Shown: positions 44,354 through 56,375 of the stretch, piece by piece
Position numbering within the stretch: position 1 is the stretch's first letter
Layout of the letters: the number at the start of each line of letters is the position of its first letter
Assembly (NCBI GenBank): GCA_963932465.1
Contig: OZ010794.1
Span: 440,635,502 to 440,699,501 of the forward strand
Reading direction: 5' to 3'
Length of the DNA stretch: 64,000 bases
From: Maratus speciosus
Taxonomy: Eukaryota; Arthropoda; Arachnida; Araneae; Salticidae
Made by a program: the position numbers and the translations under genes
The notes under the pieces: generated by a model
Told to the model about the DNA's origin: nothing
The model's input: the letters and a program-made list of their open reading frames with translations, nothing else
Database searches by the model: none

Positions 44354-45163
44354 GTGACATATTTAAATTTTCACATAGGTTTATTAAACTGTGAAAGCTT
44401 TCTGAATAGCTCTGTGTACAGAAAGCCCATAGCCAGTCAATCCATTATCCCTAATAATGCGCAAGCACCTTTTTCATACAAAGTTTCTGCATTTAGACAT
44501 TCTATTCAGAGAGCTTTCACAGTTTGTACCCCTGAACATTTAAATAACGAAATAAATAAAATATATGATATTGCAAGAAACAATGGATACAAAGAAAGCA
44601 CCATAGAAAAATTAATTAAGAGCTTGAAGAACAAAAAGAAAAGAAATTTCAAGCCACAAAATTCCACGTTATCCACTTTACAATATTTTCCTGGTTTCTT
44701 CGAACGTTTAAAATATAAACTCAATAAATTCAATATCTTCCTAGTCGCAAAACCATCCATGAAAATAAAAAATATAGTATGCAAGAAAATAGATCAAATT
44801 GAGTCCAACCAATTAGCAGGAGTATACGAAATACCTTTCACCAAAGAAGATGGAACAAAGCAGTTTTATATAAGTATAACAAGCAGAAAACTTAAAACTA
44901 GAATCAAAGAACATATAGTAGGCATCAAATACAATAGAAGAACCACAGCTTTGGCCAGATTATGCAGCGAAGAACCTTTAGAGATTGAATTTAAAAATAG
45001 CAAGTTAATTTATCAATCAAGATTTTATTTACCATCCATAGTCCGAGAATCAATAGAAATATTTTTACGCAACGAGAATATTTGCAATGATTCTGTGTCC
45101 CTTGATTTACCTAGAATTTGGAAAGAGATACTAAGTAATTGTAGAAACAATAGTAAAAATTAA
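44354..45163 (+). CDS. 5'-truncated Penelope-like element protein with GIY-YIG domain
   Basis: An open frame of 269 codons, read from just after a stop (the first codon is GTG, not a true start). Residues 20-80 show VYRKPIASQS, SYKVSAFRHSIQRAF and EINKIYDIARNNGY. This is the segment after the reverse transcriptase core of Penelope-like elements, where family members have YRKPT, a KxAxFxSxxxRA stretch and an I..IA..NGY motif. A GIY-YIG endonuclease follows: GVYEI (156-160), FYISITSRKLKTR (171-183) and KEH (185-187). The reverse transcriptase itself is missing, the usual 5' truncation of a retroelement. Unlike the PLE copies at 28 kb the frame is open to its stop, and the sequence belongs to a different PLE lineage. 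No hammerhead motif follows it. Confidence 0.75.
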   Translation: MTYLNFHIGLLNCESFLNSSVYRKPIASQSIIPNNAQAPFSYKVSAFRHSIQRAFTVCTPEHLNNEINKIYDIARNNGYKESTIEKLIKSLKNKKKRNFKPQNSTLSTLQYFPGFFERLKYKLNKFNIFLVAKPSMKIKNIVCKKIDQIESNQLAGVYEIPFTKEDGTKQFYISITSRKLKTRIKEHIVGIKYNRRTTALARLCSEEPLEIEFKNSKLIYQSRFYLPSIVRESIEIFLRNENICNDSVSLDLPRIWKEILSNCRNNSKN

Positions 45164-45420
45164 TCCACACTCGCAAATAGCCAAGTTTATTTTATTTTAT
45201 TTTATGTTTTGCAATGTTTTTCAGTATGCTTGATGTCTCGTGACATTGTTTACCATATTGTTTTCAAATTATGTGTAAAAATTAATCCACGCTCGCAAAT
45301 AGCTTATTTAATTTTTATTTTATTTTATGGTTGCAATATTTTCATTATGCTTCATGTCTCGTGACATTGTTTACTATATTATTGTTTTTAAGTTATGTGA
45401 AAATATTTTCTATTATGATT
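45164..45420 (+). repeat. Two tandem units of about 125 bp in the PLE 3' tail
   Basis: AAAAATTAATCCACRCTCGC then AAATAGC, and ATGTCTCGTGACATTGTTTA, each occur twice. After the second unit comes GCGATGAAACGATCGTAAGT and AATAAAGATATT, then the likely 3' end of the element. Confidence 0.85.
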
Positions 45421-45556
45421 GATTTTGAAAATGTCGCCGATTGTGCGATGAAACGATCGTAAGTCTTAATAAAGATATTCTATCACTTTTTATAGCATTA
45501 TTTAACTTAATATAAAATTTAGTTAAAATTTTCTGGTGAGAATCTTGTTTATATTA

Positions 45557-45580
45557 GGTGGGATATATTTTATCCCACCG
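45557..45580. repeat. Short hairpin
   Basis: GGTGGGATA ... TATCCCACC, a 9-10 bp stem. Function unknown. Confidence 0.6.
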
Positions 45581-45757
45581 CCCCTCAAGGGTTTAACTCT
45601 TTTTTTTTTCTGTATACTCGTCTTGAAGGATGCTATTTCTTTTTTATTTTACAAAGTAGCTCTAAAATAGATAGGGTGAAACCCCAGTAACTGACCCTAT
45701 AAAGTTTCTTTCTTGTTCAAATCATTATTATAAAGTTTTAAATCCATTTTATACTTA

Positions 45758-46395
45758 GGGGAGACCGGGGGAATGGCGCCACTCGGAATTATGACGCCAC
45801 CCCGCTTAGTTTTAAAACTAACGGCAGTTTGAGATAGTGAATGCGTCTGCACTACAGCGGCCAACAATAGAAACAGTGCCTAGAGTGAGAATGATTTTGT
45901 TGTACGTCGTTCGCTTGTTCTAGTGAAAAATTTAGTTTTCTTCTAGTTGCTTCTTAGTTTGGAGCTTCAAATGAGTAGAGATAAACACCTTTTATGATAA
46001 CATTTGGTACTTAAGATAATATTACCCGTAATCTACATGCATTCGCCGACATTTTGATGCAATTTGTTGAACAGGTTTGGTTCTTCTTTCGGCTTTGCTG
46101 GGGGATTTCCGCTGTATTATCCTCTCGGGGTAATGCCGCCACCATGGCAAAAAGTGACTTTTCCAATTTGAGTTAAATTGTAAGCTTAACACATTAATAA
46201 ATCTAGCTTAAGAAACATTGTAATTATTCATTATTTTGATAAATTATTGCTTTCTAAATATTTTCAGTAGGTTATGTGTTTCATAGTATCCATTTTATGT
46301 ATTTACTAGGTCATTATAGAGTGGCGTCATTACCCCGATACAGTGGCGGAATTACCCCAGCATCCTGGGTAATACCGCCACTGTACAGAGGTTAA
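45758..46395. mobile_element. Left part of a pogo-like word-repeat element
   Basis: TA at 45756-45757, then GGGGAGACCGGGGGAATGGC. The word GTGGCGTCATTACCCC or its reverse recurs (GGAATGGCGCCACTC, GACGCCACCCC, GGGGTAATGCCGCCACC near 46127, GAGTGGCGTCATTACCCC near 46319, GGGTAATACCGCCACTG near 46367). A matching right end is not found; the sequence after 46395 belongs to other repeats. Confidence 0.6.
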
Positions 46396-46549
46396 AAGAA
46401 AGTTTTTTTTTATGTGTGCTTACTTTACAGTTATGATTACGATTATTTTCTCAGTACGGTAATTATTTTCTCAATAGGACAATATTTTTCGTTTCTAACA
46501 CAATCGCTTTAGGAAATACTGTTCAAAATGCCCACTTTGACATCATTTT

Positions 46550-46693
46550 TTGAAATATATTCTGCCTCTATCAAAAAATCGATCATTACGATACATTATA
46601 TAGTTTCTGAGTAAGAGAATCTAGTAATTTGATGCGTTTGAGAGCAAAAATGAATTTGAAAATGAGTCAGAAAATAAGCAGTTTGAATTTGAA
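46550..46693 (-). mobile_element. Fragment of the piggyBac-like MITE family seen at 52519
   Basis: In inverted orientation it matches 52519-52680: AGTTTGAATTTGAATACACC C at the end, AATTTGATGCGTTTGAGAGC and AAAAATGAATT inside. The other terminus is absent. Confidence 0.7.
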
Positions 46694-47420
46694 TACACCC
46701 TTGATAAGATGATTTTTTTCTTCAACCGCTGTGTATTTTTAATTTGTTTTTGCTGTAAGAATTGGCCCTATCCAAAACTTGTCTATATAAATGTTGTAGA
46801 CAATATTGAGAAGATATATGATAAATTCATGGGGATTTTATATCTTGTGAATTGACGGAGTTATGGATTTTTTTCTTCTTCAATCCCCCTTTTTGTTTTC
46901 ATTTTTCATTTTTTTTTCGGTACGAATTGGTCCTATTAAAAACTTGTGAATATAAAAGTTGTAGATAATATAAAGGAGATTTATAATAAAATTTATTGGA
47001 TTTGATATCTTGAGAATTGACGAAGTTATGAATTTTTTTCTCCCAAAAACCCTATTTTTGCGCCCTTTGAGCCCATTTTTAATTTTATCAAAAATCTGTT
47101 ATACATAAATTTTTGGCCCTATTTTTAGAAGTAATAAAAACTTTAAACTGATTTGATATGTACAAAAATTAAAAAGTTATGGGGTTTTTTCGGTTTTTAC
47201 AAAACCCCTCCCTATTTTCATCCCCTTGGTCCGATTTTGCCCATTAGCGAACTTGACCGAGCTTTTATGCCCCTTGATTTTATGTATCAGTTTGGAAGAG
47301 ATCTGTGCAGAATTGTGGAAGTTATCGTGTCCAGAAGAAAGTGATATAGATAGATAGATAGATAAAGTTTTTTTACTGAGGGTGGTTTTGGGTTCTAGGG
47401 GTCATGATCGGTGTAGATCT
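46694..47420 (+). repeat. Degenerate tandem repeat with TAGA microsatellite tail
   Basis: Two or three units with AATTGGYCCTAT, AAAACTTGTSWATATAA and TTGAGAATTGACGAAGTTAT, then GTTATCGTGTCCAGA, (TAGA)n at 47350-47364, and GAGGGTGGTTTTGGGTTCTA then GGGGTCATGATCGGTG. This tail is clearly related to the one ending the array at 26.8 kb. Confidence 0.75.
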
Positions 47421-48136
47421 GCAAAATTTATTTAGAAATTCCAACATAGGGCAGATTGTAATAGAAGTATTTCATACGAAATCTACCTAAAAAAAGGAAA
47501 TTTGTAATTTTCTGCTGAGGATATTGAAAAATATGAATGCATTCGAACGCCCATTGATTTAACATTGGAAAGGGTTATTTCAGAACAGACTGATGCGAAC
47601 AAAAATACTCAAGAGCTCACCTTAACACCAAAATTACATAAGAGTAACGTTACACATTCGTTACACCTTCACGATTTTCGACCAATAGCCGAGTTCGAAT
47701 GATTCGCCCACCCCGACTACGGAAAATTGTCGGGCAGGTACCCCGCCCAAAAATTAAAAAAATACTTGGCATGATGCTTGTCCTAAAAGTCATAGGCTAA
47801 AGCTTTTGTCATTAAAATTCTTTCTATGTGATTTTGCATACTACTGTTACAGAAACGTTTCCTGGATGGATGTTTTATACACCAATAATGGCAAAAGTTT
47901 GGAAGGAACATATGTCTCTTTATTTATTCAGAAAATGTAAACAAATATAAAATATGCAAAAATCGTAAATAACAGATACAACATATAAAATGTACATAAA
48001 AGTTAGATAAAGCTATGAAATTATGAGGCAAACAAAATTCGAGCCGCCGAATTATGTTCCTTTTTTGATAGATATACGCTTATTAAAGTTTTTAAATTGC
48101 TTCGCCATTCTCATATCATGCCCATTAACGCACGCC

Positions 48137-48172
<36 letters not shown>

Positions 48173-49929
48173 GCAGAATCTTATAAACTTGAAAGGAGTT
48201 TATCGCATCAAGTTCTGTCGATGGAAGATTCTCGATCGTCACGCTTTTCTTTTTAATGCGAGAGAAAACAAAGAAATAGTATTTAACTTATATCTTTCAA
48301 AAGAAAAATAAAACTGGCTTATCCACAAAAATAAATAAATAAATAAATAAATAATGAAATAACATACACCGCGTCTGGCGCTGCATTTGAAATTAAACGT
48401 GTCGCACCTTTTTGTATTATTGGCGTCACATCAGATTGTTTGATGACATATAGAAAGTGCCCTGCGGGAAAGTCGACTTTGTCTTAGACAGGGCCCGACT
48501 TATGCAAGGGCACATGGGGCAGCTGCCCCGGGCCCTCTTTTCAGGGGCGCCTATGAGAGCAATCAGGATTTTCAATAAAAGGTGCTAAATGATTAAAATT
48601 AGCTAAAAGTAACCAAAATTCATATTTTTTCAAACATTTAGGAAGGGAGTGCGGTCCCTCTTCCCCTCTCTGCTTCAAGTATCCCCTTCACCCTTAAAAA
48701 AAAAAAAAAAAAAAAATCTCTATCATTAGAAAACTAATGATTAAAATTTTATTATAACAATTTATTATTCTATTGTTTTCAAAAGAAATTCTTTATTAAC
48801 ATTTTCCTCGTAACTTGGCAAATTAACGCCATTAATTATGACCAATTTGGCCCATTTTCTTTTAGACATCTTATAACGTACGTAGATAAGCAAAGTAAAA
48901 GTTTGCAAAGAAATACTCGTGTCAACCAATCTATCATTTTTTCTACTATTATCCTACAGGTATTTTTTCTTAAAGTTGTGACCATCTTTTTGTGATACCC
49001 TGTATACAGATATGAGCAGTATCAAGTACAAAATTTATGCATACATATTATATGTATGAAGTTTAGTACTAGCCCCTTCCACATTATTCACAAAAAAAAT
49101 CTATAGATAGATGAAGGGGGGCCCCCATAGCCTAAGTTGGGTCATGGTCTTAGAATATTTTTATTTGTTTTACTAATGTATTAAAAATTGGATGTATGTA
49201 CTAAATTATATCGGTAAAAATATTTCTTTGAAAATATGTACGAAAAATAAATGTAAAAAAAAAATAGTTCATAAGTGGGCAAAAAATCTGGATTTATTAT
49301 GTTTGTATGCCAAAGAAACTCTGAGGTGATGTTAATGAGCTTGTGGACCTTAGTTCACAGAGATAGGTACAAAGGAAAAGATGAGAGATTAATCAATGTT
49401 ACTTCTGAATAAAGGTACTAGATGGCAGCACTATAGATAATATTCCTGCCTTATGCAAAAAAAGCTATGATGTGTATCGCAATAGTAAATTTAAAAATAA
49501 AATGAAGATAGGGATCTTATATCTAGTCTATTTTGGTTAATCTATTTATTTTTATTTACTCTTTATAGTTTTATGAATTTCGAAAACGCATGATATATTT
49601 TCAAACAAAATAGTTAATAAAAAACACTGTTACTTTTTTTCTTTTTTTTTTGTGAGAAATAAAATCGATTGAGATTATTAAAATATTTTTATACTTTATT
49701 CAAAATTATAATGTAAAATCTTCACTATTGATAAATGTGCCTCAAAGTAAAATAAGTATATAATAGACTTCTGAGGAAAGTTTTCGCAATGTGTTCTTAT
49801 AATAACTATTCTTCTTTTTTTTTTTTTTTTTTTTTTAACTGAATTGTAATAAATCTAACAGATTATACTCTAATTTAATTTTTTAAAGCAAATTTCCTGT
49901 GTTTTTGCTGTAATAATTAAATTCCATCT

Positions 49930-49963
<34 letters not shown>

Positions 49964-50148
49964 CTTTCTCCTTACCTCGTGTTGGCAAATATTTTACAAA
50001 TAAATGCTTTTAGACTTACTTCAAAGTAATGATAAAAGATGGCAGCACTAAAAGTAATATTAGCACTCTCATATTACTGTGATATTTTTACAACATTTTC
50101 GTCTAAAGCGTATCACTACTATATACTTCTACAACATAACAGCAAATA
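47421..50148. other. Repeat-rich DNA without genes
   Basis: Poly-T at 48139-48169, AAAT repeats at 48330-48353, AGGGCCCGACTTATGCAAGG (48487) resembling an interspersed-repeat end, GATACCCTGTATAC (48994) resembling a mariner end without partner, and poly-T at 49930-49963. The open frames are short and motif-free. Confidence 0.45.
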
Positions 50149-51146
50149 CAGGGTGCGTCAAGTATTTGAGAACAAACCACAAACCAACGCCTGTTTTGGC
50201 AACGCAATGGATGACATCATTCATTGAAACCTCCGCCAGCCGCAATAATCGCGTCTACACGCTCTCGATTATCGAAACTGACTGAAAGAAAGCAATAATA
50301 AGACGGCTGTTGAGAACGTTTGCCATTGTATACGTATACACAACGGCTGCCCTGAGAGACGTAACAGTGTTGATGTGGATGACTATTGAAACAGCTGTGT
50401 GGGTGACTATTGGAATTCCTCCCAATCACGCCCCATACGTAATAGCCCATCGGGTTAGTATCTTGGGATCTGGGGGCGGTATGAGAAACGGGCGTTGACT
50501 CTGGCACCTTGAAGAATGAAATGTGCAGACATCAGGGCATCTTCGTTGTTTACAACCACCAGATTCATCAGTGAGGCTGGACATTTTCTGTGCATGACGG
50601 TCGGAACCTCTTCCACTTCAGGGCTTTTACACAGCCACCAATCTTTTTTCAGTTCACTTTCTTGACCTATACAATGTTTTTTTCATCGGAGGGAAACAAC
50701 AGCATTCCTGACTACTCTTAATGTTTCAACTTATTAAGGAAGTGCTTGGATCTGGTCAGGCGCTTATCACTGATTCTCTCGTACAAGAACCGTCCTCTCC
50801 TCATCACATACGAGCTCTAACGATGGTCCTCATGAATCACACATCGCATGGCGCTCTCATCAACCTGCAGCTCCCTAGCAAGTGCCCTCATGGGCTTCCT
50901 GGGATTTTCATCGACACGAATTTAGGCGTCTTGATGATTTCATATCACTGATAATGTCGTTTCAGGAATGCAGCAATCTTTAAATCGGGGTGTTCTTCAG
51001 CCAATGAGACAATGACAGCATGTCTCTGCATTTCCTCGTAAGAACATAGTCTTTTTTCTTATATGTTTACACGGTACAGAAAAGGACTTGTGTCTATGTT
51101 GTACAGGGGGGCATTTCATCTACAATATGTGTTCTGCCGTACCCTG
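50149..51146 (-). mobile_element. Mariner-like element, degraded
   Basis: TA at 50147-50148 and 51147-51148. Ends CAGGGTGCGTCAAG and, inverted, CAGGGTACGGCAGA. The minus strand carries remnants of the transposase over most of its length. Confidence 0.8.
50217..51060 (-). pseudogene. Mariner/Tc1-type transposase relic
   Basis: The minus strand, in several frames, shows LLRKCRD-type start sequence, VDENPRKPMRALAREMQVDE, MRCVIHEDHR, YVMRRGRFL, a KSPEVEEVPTVMHRKCPAS stretch, then NPMGYYVWGVIGRN and at the end VDAIIAAGGGFNE. The PMxYYVWGVI block is the region around the last catalytic acidic residue in this transposase group, and the ending AAGGGF matches the usual C terminus. Frameshifts and internal stops are many, so it is dead. 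Confidence 0.8.
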
Positions 51147-51148
51147 TA

Positions 51149-51907
51149 TACAAAAAATATACGAGGTTGTAAAAGCACAATCGTCCCATTTAAAAACTTG
51201 CTGCTTGTATTTAATTTTTATTCAATTAAATATGGAATAAAAATTATTTTTATTTGCAATTATTTGTTATTTCTTCGTTTCCATTTTTATATTCGTGATT
51301 CTTAAAAGTTAAAAAATAAAATAAATAGGAGTACGCGAAGCATTCACATTTCTCTAGGGAGTACGTGAAGGCCATACAAATTTAGGAATCTCTATCCTAT
51401 ATGAAGTTGTATAAGCCTTCAAAAAGGCTCATCTAGATTTTCTGATGCACACGGAAATTTGATGGTTATAGAAGGACCACATATTACAAGATTTTTCGAA
51501 GCGGAGATCGAACGATATTCTTTTTCGTGAAATATCACAAATTTATTTACTGTTTTATTTGAAACACTGTACTAGTAGCTATGCAAATGACATTTTGTTT
51601 ACGTTGTACGATCATTTGAAGTGAATTATGATTGCTTTTGTGTCAACTTTCATAGCGGAATCGTGCATTTAACTAACCAGAAGATGCTGTTTAAAAAGGG
51701 CCTCAAGAATATTGAGATTAACAGAGGTACACCATATATTTACATTGAGATAATTTTAAGAGCTTGAGGTGAATAACTAAAATAGATTTTCAGAAATAAA
51801 TACCTTAAATGCATTTCCTGAAAAACATATTTTTTCTGAAAATTAAAGTAAAAAAAAGTACATTTAAAGGTATATAGTAAATACCTTTTAATAAACTGAC
51901 CTATACG
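51149..51907. other. Unassigned AT-rich DNA
   Basis: Nothing recognised. The frame at 51063-51305 crosses the end of the mariner element and is not coding. Confidence 0.5.
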
Positions 51908-51977
51908 TGTTTCGTACGCACATTCGGTGACTTTATCAAGATCAGTGTTGATAAAGACGCCGAATGTGCGTAAAAAA
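51908..51977. repeat. Imperfect palindrome
   Basis: TACGCACATTCGG and TTTATCAA on the left recur inverted as TTGATAAAG and CCGAATGTGCGTA. The 70-bp structure lies at the edge of the Helitron copy that follows. Confidence 0.7.
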
Positions 51978-51983
51978 CATGTA

Positions 51984-53136
51984 GAATCGACCGTAGCTAA
52001 AAGCCATGTTTATGAATGACATCTTAATGAAAAACATATGCTAACATATGACAGCTAAATGATAATTTATTCTACTTGAAATCATGTCTGTTTAGCATAT
52101 TTTAACATAAAACATGTATATCATATCCGTTTATAATGCATTAAGGTCTAAATTAAAATTAAGCTATTATAAACATAGAAACCAGATCTAAACAAACGAC
52201 ACTGTTGCCATTCAGAATCATATTCCAGCAAATCTACAAACAAACGAATGAAAAAAGAATTATAGGAGGTATATATTATAGGAGAAATTACGCTGAATTC
52301 TATAAAACTTTTTATAAAATATTTTACATATTCATATTACCGAGTAGAAGGTTATTTTTATATATTATTCTTTACCCTATGTTAATTTTGTGACTTACAA
52401 ATTATTTTACTACTCAGAAACTAATTTTGAATTATTCTGTCATACGCTAAACAGCAATTTTTTAATGTAGAATAAACATTTTCGTCATAGAATGTGTAGC
52501 TGGATATGGCGCGTTTAAGGGTGTATTCCAATTCAAACTGCTTATTTTGCGATTTATTTTTTAATTCATTTTTGCTCTTAAACGCATCAAACTGCCGAAT
52601 TCTCTTATTTAGAAACTACATAATGTGCCGTGCTTGTCGATTTTTCGATAAATGCAGAAAATATTGTAAAAAATGTCGTCAAATTTAGCGTTTTGAACCG
52701 ATTTTTCCGAAGCGGGAGATCTGGGGATGAAAAAAATGGTCATACTGAGAAAATAATTGTTTAAAAATCAAATTCTAATTAATTGAGCGAAAAATGAAAT
52801 TTCACCGCCTCTTATACATCTCTTCAGAAATCACCTCAGCAAATTTCATGTTTTTACTATAAAAAATGAGTCTGAAAATGTCTCATAAAATTTCGAGCTG
52901 TTGAGGGTGGAAAAATATATATTTTTTAATACACCCTTAAGCGCTGGTGACTAAACTGTAGTTTACAAATTTCTTTGTTCTAATCATCAAAAATCAAAGA
53001 ATAATACTTTTTGATTAAAAAAATGCATAAGGCATCTTTTTTTTTTTTTTTTTGTCAGAAAAATATATTTGTTTAAATATTGTTTTGAAGATTTATCATT
53101 CACATTTCGTCATTTTCTACGGGGGTTATATACTAG
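51984..53136 (+). mobile_element. Non-autonomous Helitron (copy 2) interrupted by a MITE
   Basis: 51984-52245 aligns with 20077-20330 of copy 1, and 52482-53136 with 22058-22491. It ends at the same CTAG followed by T. The middle of copy 1 is absent. The terminal hairpin is weakened (CGT ... ACG). Confidence 0.8.
52519..52936. mobile_element. piggyBac-like MITE with confirmed empty site
   Basis: Starts GGGTGTATT after TTAA (52515-52518) and ends AATACACCC before TTAA (52937-52940). Copy 1 of the host Helitron reads GCGCGTTTAAGCGCTGGTGA at 22081-22100 without the insertion. Here the same sequence is split as GCGCGTTTAA / TTAAGCGCTGG. Length 418 bp, no coding capacity. Confidence 0.95.
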
Positions 53137-53586
53137 TGTTTACATAAAAAGTATGGCCTATAGGCCGACTTTTTTTTTTATTATTTTTTTATAATTGTAT
53201 GCAGTTTATGGGATGTTGTGAGTGCAATGAATTGTCAGCTTGAATATCTGAGAAATTCCTGAAAATTTACAGTTGTATTTATAAATTAACATATAGAAAG
53301 TAGCTGAAAAATCTTCAAAGTGATAATTTAAATGGATATATCTACGGGAATATCTATACAGCTTTGACTGCAGTTCTATATATCTTAATAACTCAAATTG
53401 TATAATTATTTTTTTTAATAGTAAACTATCATTAGTTATGTGGCGAGTGCTTTTTAAGTAAAAATCAAATATTGTATTCTTTTTCCTTAAAGTAAAAAAA
53501 AAAAATAAAAAATAATTGCATAAAAATTATTTATTTAACAAATGAAATTGCCTTTTTATATTGCTAATTTATTTGAAACATGAGTA
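53137..53586. other. Unassigned AT-rich DNA
   Basis: Nothing recognised. Confidence 0.5.
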
Positions 53587-54092
53587 TGTGGGGCATTCTC
53601 ACAATCTTTTGACTTTCGGGAAAAAAAAAATCTGGTGAAATTAAACTTGCTTAAATAACATTTTAATCTGATAGACGAATGCCTTAATGATTCAAAATAA
53701 AGAAAAAATGGTCAGAAGCGAAAAATATTTTATTTAACTGAGGTTTAAGTTAAACTTGCGAGTTTAATTTTCCTTACCATTTTACCACTATAACTTTTTA
53801 TTTTCTTCTAAATTTTTACTTATAATGAATTTGCATAGTACCCACAGGACATTCAAATAAGAAAAAACAAAAATGTAGTACTTTTAATACAGAAATTTTG
53901 TATAACATTGTCTTAAAGGGGTGTTAAAGAAGGGACGCTAAGGTAAAAAAAGGGGGACGGTATAGGAAAAAAGGGACGGTAAGGATGGAACGGTAAGGAA
54001 AATTACCACCAATTTTTAGGCAAATCACGTTAAGACTAAGTGTGACCACAATGTTCATTGATATTTAGAAACAGTTGTTAACATTGCATTAA

Positions 54093-54132
<40 letters not shown>

Positions 54133-54743
54133 TCGAAAAATGCAGGAATAAACCTTGGGGACGGTAAGACTACCAATAAAGCCACGCTCTTGAAATTGAT
54201 ATTTAAATGCTGGTTTAAATTCTGCAGTAAATTTCCTGTCAAAGAATTTTAGACATTCTTTCTCTAGCGTACTTCTGCATGAGAAAAAACTTGAAAAAAA
54301 TTCTATGGCTGCATCTAAAGTGATTTTCTATATAAGTTTCTCGAGAGGGATGGTAAGGATGAAAAACCCAGGGACGGAGTTCAAAAAATAATATCGACCG
54401 TAAAAATGTGTGCAGGTTAATTTTTTGCTACAAATTTATATAAAACAATTATCCCAGTTTCGGAAAAAAATGACATCGAATTACTTTTATTGAAACAATT
54501 TTATACAGACAGCTCCAAACTTAAAAATCAGCATCAGGGACACGGGATGGTATAGTTTTCCAGGTATTTGGACCCCCCAACATAGTCCAAAACTTATTTA
54601 TCTCATTAATATTGTTATGCAATCATGCAATGGAATGTTCCCCAGTATATAAAATAAAAAAAAAAAACCCACAAAAAAGTGTATTAAAATAAAAATTATT
54701 ATTCAGGGACATGAAAGTCAAAAGACTGTGAGAATGCCCCATG
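53587..54743. mobile_element. TA-flanked non-autonomous element with repeated GGGACGGTAAGG word
   Basis: TA at 53585-53586 and 54744-54745. Ends TGTGGGGCATTCTCACAATC and, inverted, CATGGGGCATTCTCACAGTC, both followed by TTTTGACTTTC. Inside, GGGACGGTAAGG-type words occur at least six times (53931-54000, 54160, 54348, 54373, 54538). There is no transposase in 1157 bp. Confidence 0.8.
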
Positions 54744-54745
54744 TA

Positions 54746-54767
54746 TAACCTGTTTTTATGCTTTTTT

Positions 54768-54799
<32 letters not shown>

Positions 54800-55473
54800 T
54801 TGAAAAGTTTATATCAAACATAGTGGAATAATTTATGCTTGAGTAAAAATAATTGAATGCTTCCCAAATGATTCTCATAACTGATATTTGAATGAAGCAC
54901 GCTATTTTATAGGGTCCGATTACCACCAGGACAAATTTCCGTAAAGACTAATAGAATATTTTGGTTTATTTCTGACAGAAATTAAGCATGAATAAGGCGT
55001 TTAAATAAGGCAAAAAATTATATTCACATTAACAGGTGGAAGTTTGCCCCGGTTGTTTTATAATTCGATTCAAGGCCTCTGCAAGTAGAAGTGCAAAATT
55101 TTCTCAACACACGAACGGGAACTGCCATCATGAGAACAACTAATCACGTTGACATAGTCTCATAAAATTGTCCAAAGCTTTCTCTTAATAAAAGTCCATG
55201 CAAATTTGTTTTTAACTTAAATAACCCCCGAACTCTTTATGTTGATAAGACACCTTTAGCAGCTTAAAAAAATGGAATTTTCATTTTTGTGCTTAATGGA
55301 AGCTCTTTTATTTCTAGCATTTTGATAGCAAATATTTTTTCGGTACTTTTATTATTTCAAAATATATCTCACTAAGAAAAAACACATTTTTGTACACTTA
55401 CCGTTAATTTAAAAAGTTTTAAGCAATTTTATCTCGAAATACAAAGTATTGTAATGCGCGCAAGATAGCTTCA

Positions 55474-55508
<35 letters not shown>

Positions 55509-55824
55509 AATGAATATGCAGTTTTCATAACTTATTGATCTAATAATTATCTGTAAAATGAACTGAATTTTTAGAAAAAAATTCCATAAGCATTGTAATT
55601 GTAATAGAGATAAAACTAAAAGAGGGGGCAAGGGAAACTTGCAATGGGTGGAAAATTCAATATTGTACATGAGTGATCACTCAGGTAGCATGGGGGGGGG
55701 GGGGAGGAGGGGGCTATTGACAATTCTCTTTCAACTTCGATACTAAAAACTGAAAAAAAAAAAAAAAATTAGCTCTTCTGTTGCAGCAACGAATTTGACA
55801 AATTGTAATGTTCTTTTGTTTATG
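54746..55824. other. Repeat-rich DNA with poly-T and poly-G
   Basis: Poly-T at 54782-54800 and 55478-55505, and a G-run at 55692-55702. No gene seen. Confidence 0.5.
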
Positions 55825-56375
55825 TAATGAGTTATGTCTGTTGCATGTTTAGTAATGAGAATAAAAAGCACTTGTTATTCATATAATTCTTTATTTGTCC
55901 ATGCACATTCTTGTATATGTTTCTTTGTTGGTGCTTTCATTCGAAAAAGCTTTGCAAAAGCAGGAACCATTTTCAAAAAAGGGAACACGAGACATAGAAG
56001 GAATTTGGAAATCACTCATCCATTTGAGGGTACATGTAACTGACGAAACATAAAAAGAGGAGAGATCACTGTCTGGTGATCGAAAAAAGGGTGTTGAATT
56101 TTACTCATGTAATGAGGGATGTCTGATGCATGTTTAGTAATGAGAATAAAAAACATTCATCATTTTTATAATACATTATTTGTACATGCACTTTCTTGGA
56201 TATGATTATTTGTTGGTGCTTTCCTTGAGAAAGCTTTGCAAAAGTAGGAACCATTTTCAAAAAAGGAACACAAGACAAATAAGGAATTTGGCATGACTCA
56301 TCCATTTGAGGGTACATGTACTGACGAAACATAAAAACAGGGAAGATCATTGTCTGATCGTTCAGTTCAGTATGC
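55825..56375 (+). repeat. Tandem duplication of about 280 bp
   Basis: GTAATGAGTTATGTCTGTTG and GTAATGAGGGATGTCTGATG start the two copies (55825 and 56109). Both contain GCATGTTTAGTAATGAGAAT, AGCTTTGCAAAAG, AGGAACCATTTTCAAAAAAG and ACTCATCCATTTGAGGGTAC. Confidence 0.9.

Noticed and set aside
45420..45480. Hammerhead after the 44-kb PLE
   Set aside because: GATGAAAC is present but CTGATGA and a stem II are missing.
47153..47344. Plus-strand frame as a gene
   Set aside because: It lies wholly in the degenerate tandem repeat whose relatives at 25-26 kb have no matching frame.
51908..51977. Hammerhead-like ribozyme in the palindrome (CTGAT and GAAAC are present on the minus strand)
   Set aside because: The core reads CTGATCT, not CTGATGA, and no proper stem II precedes GAAA.
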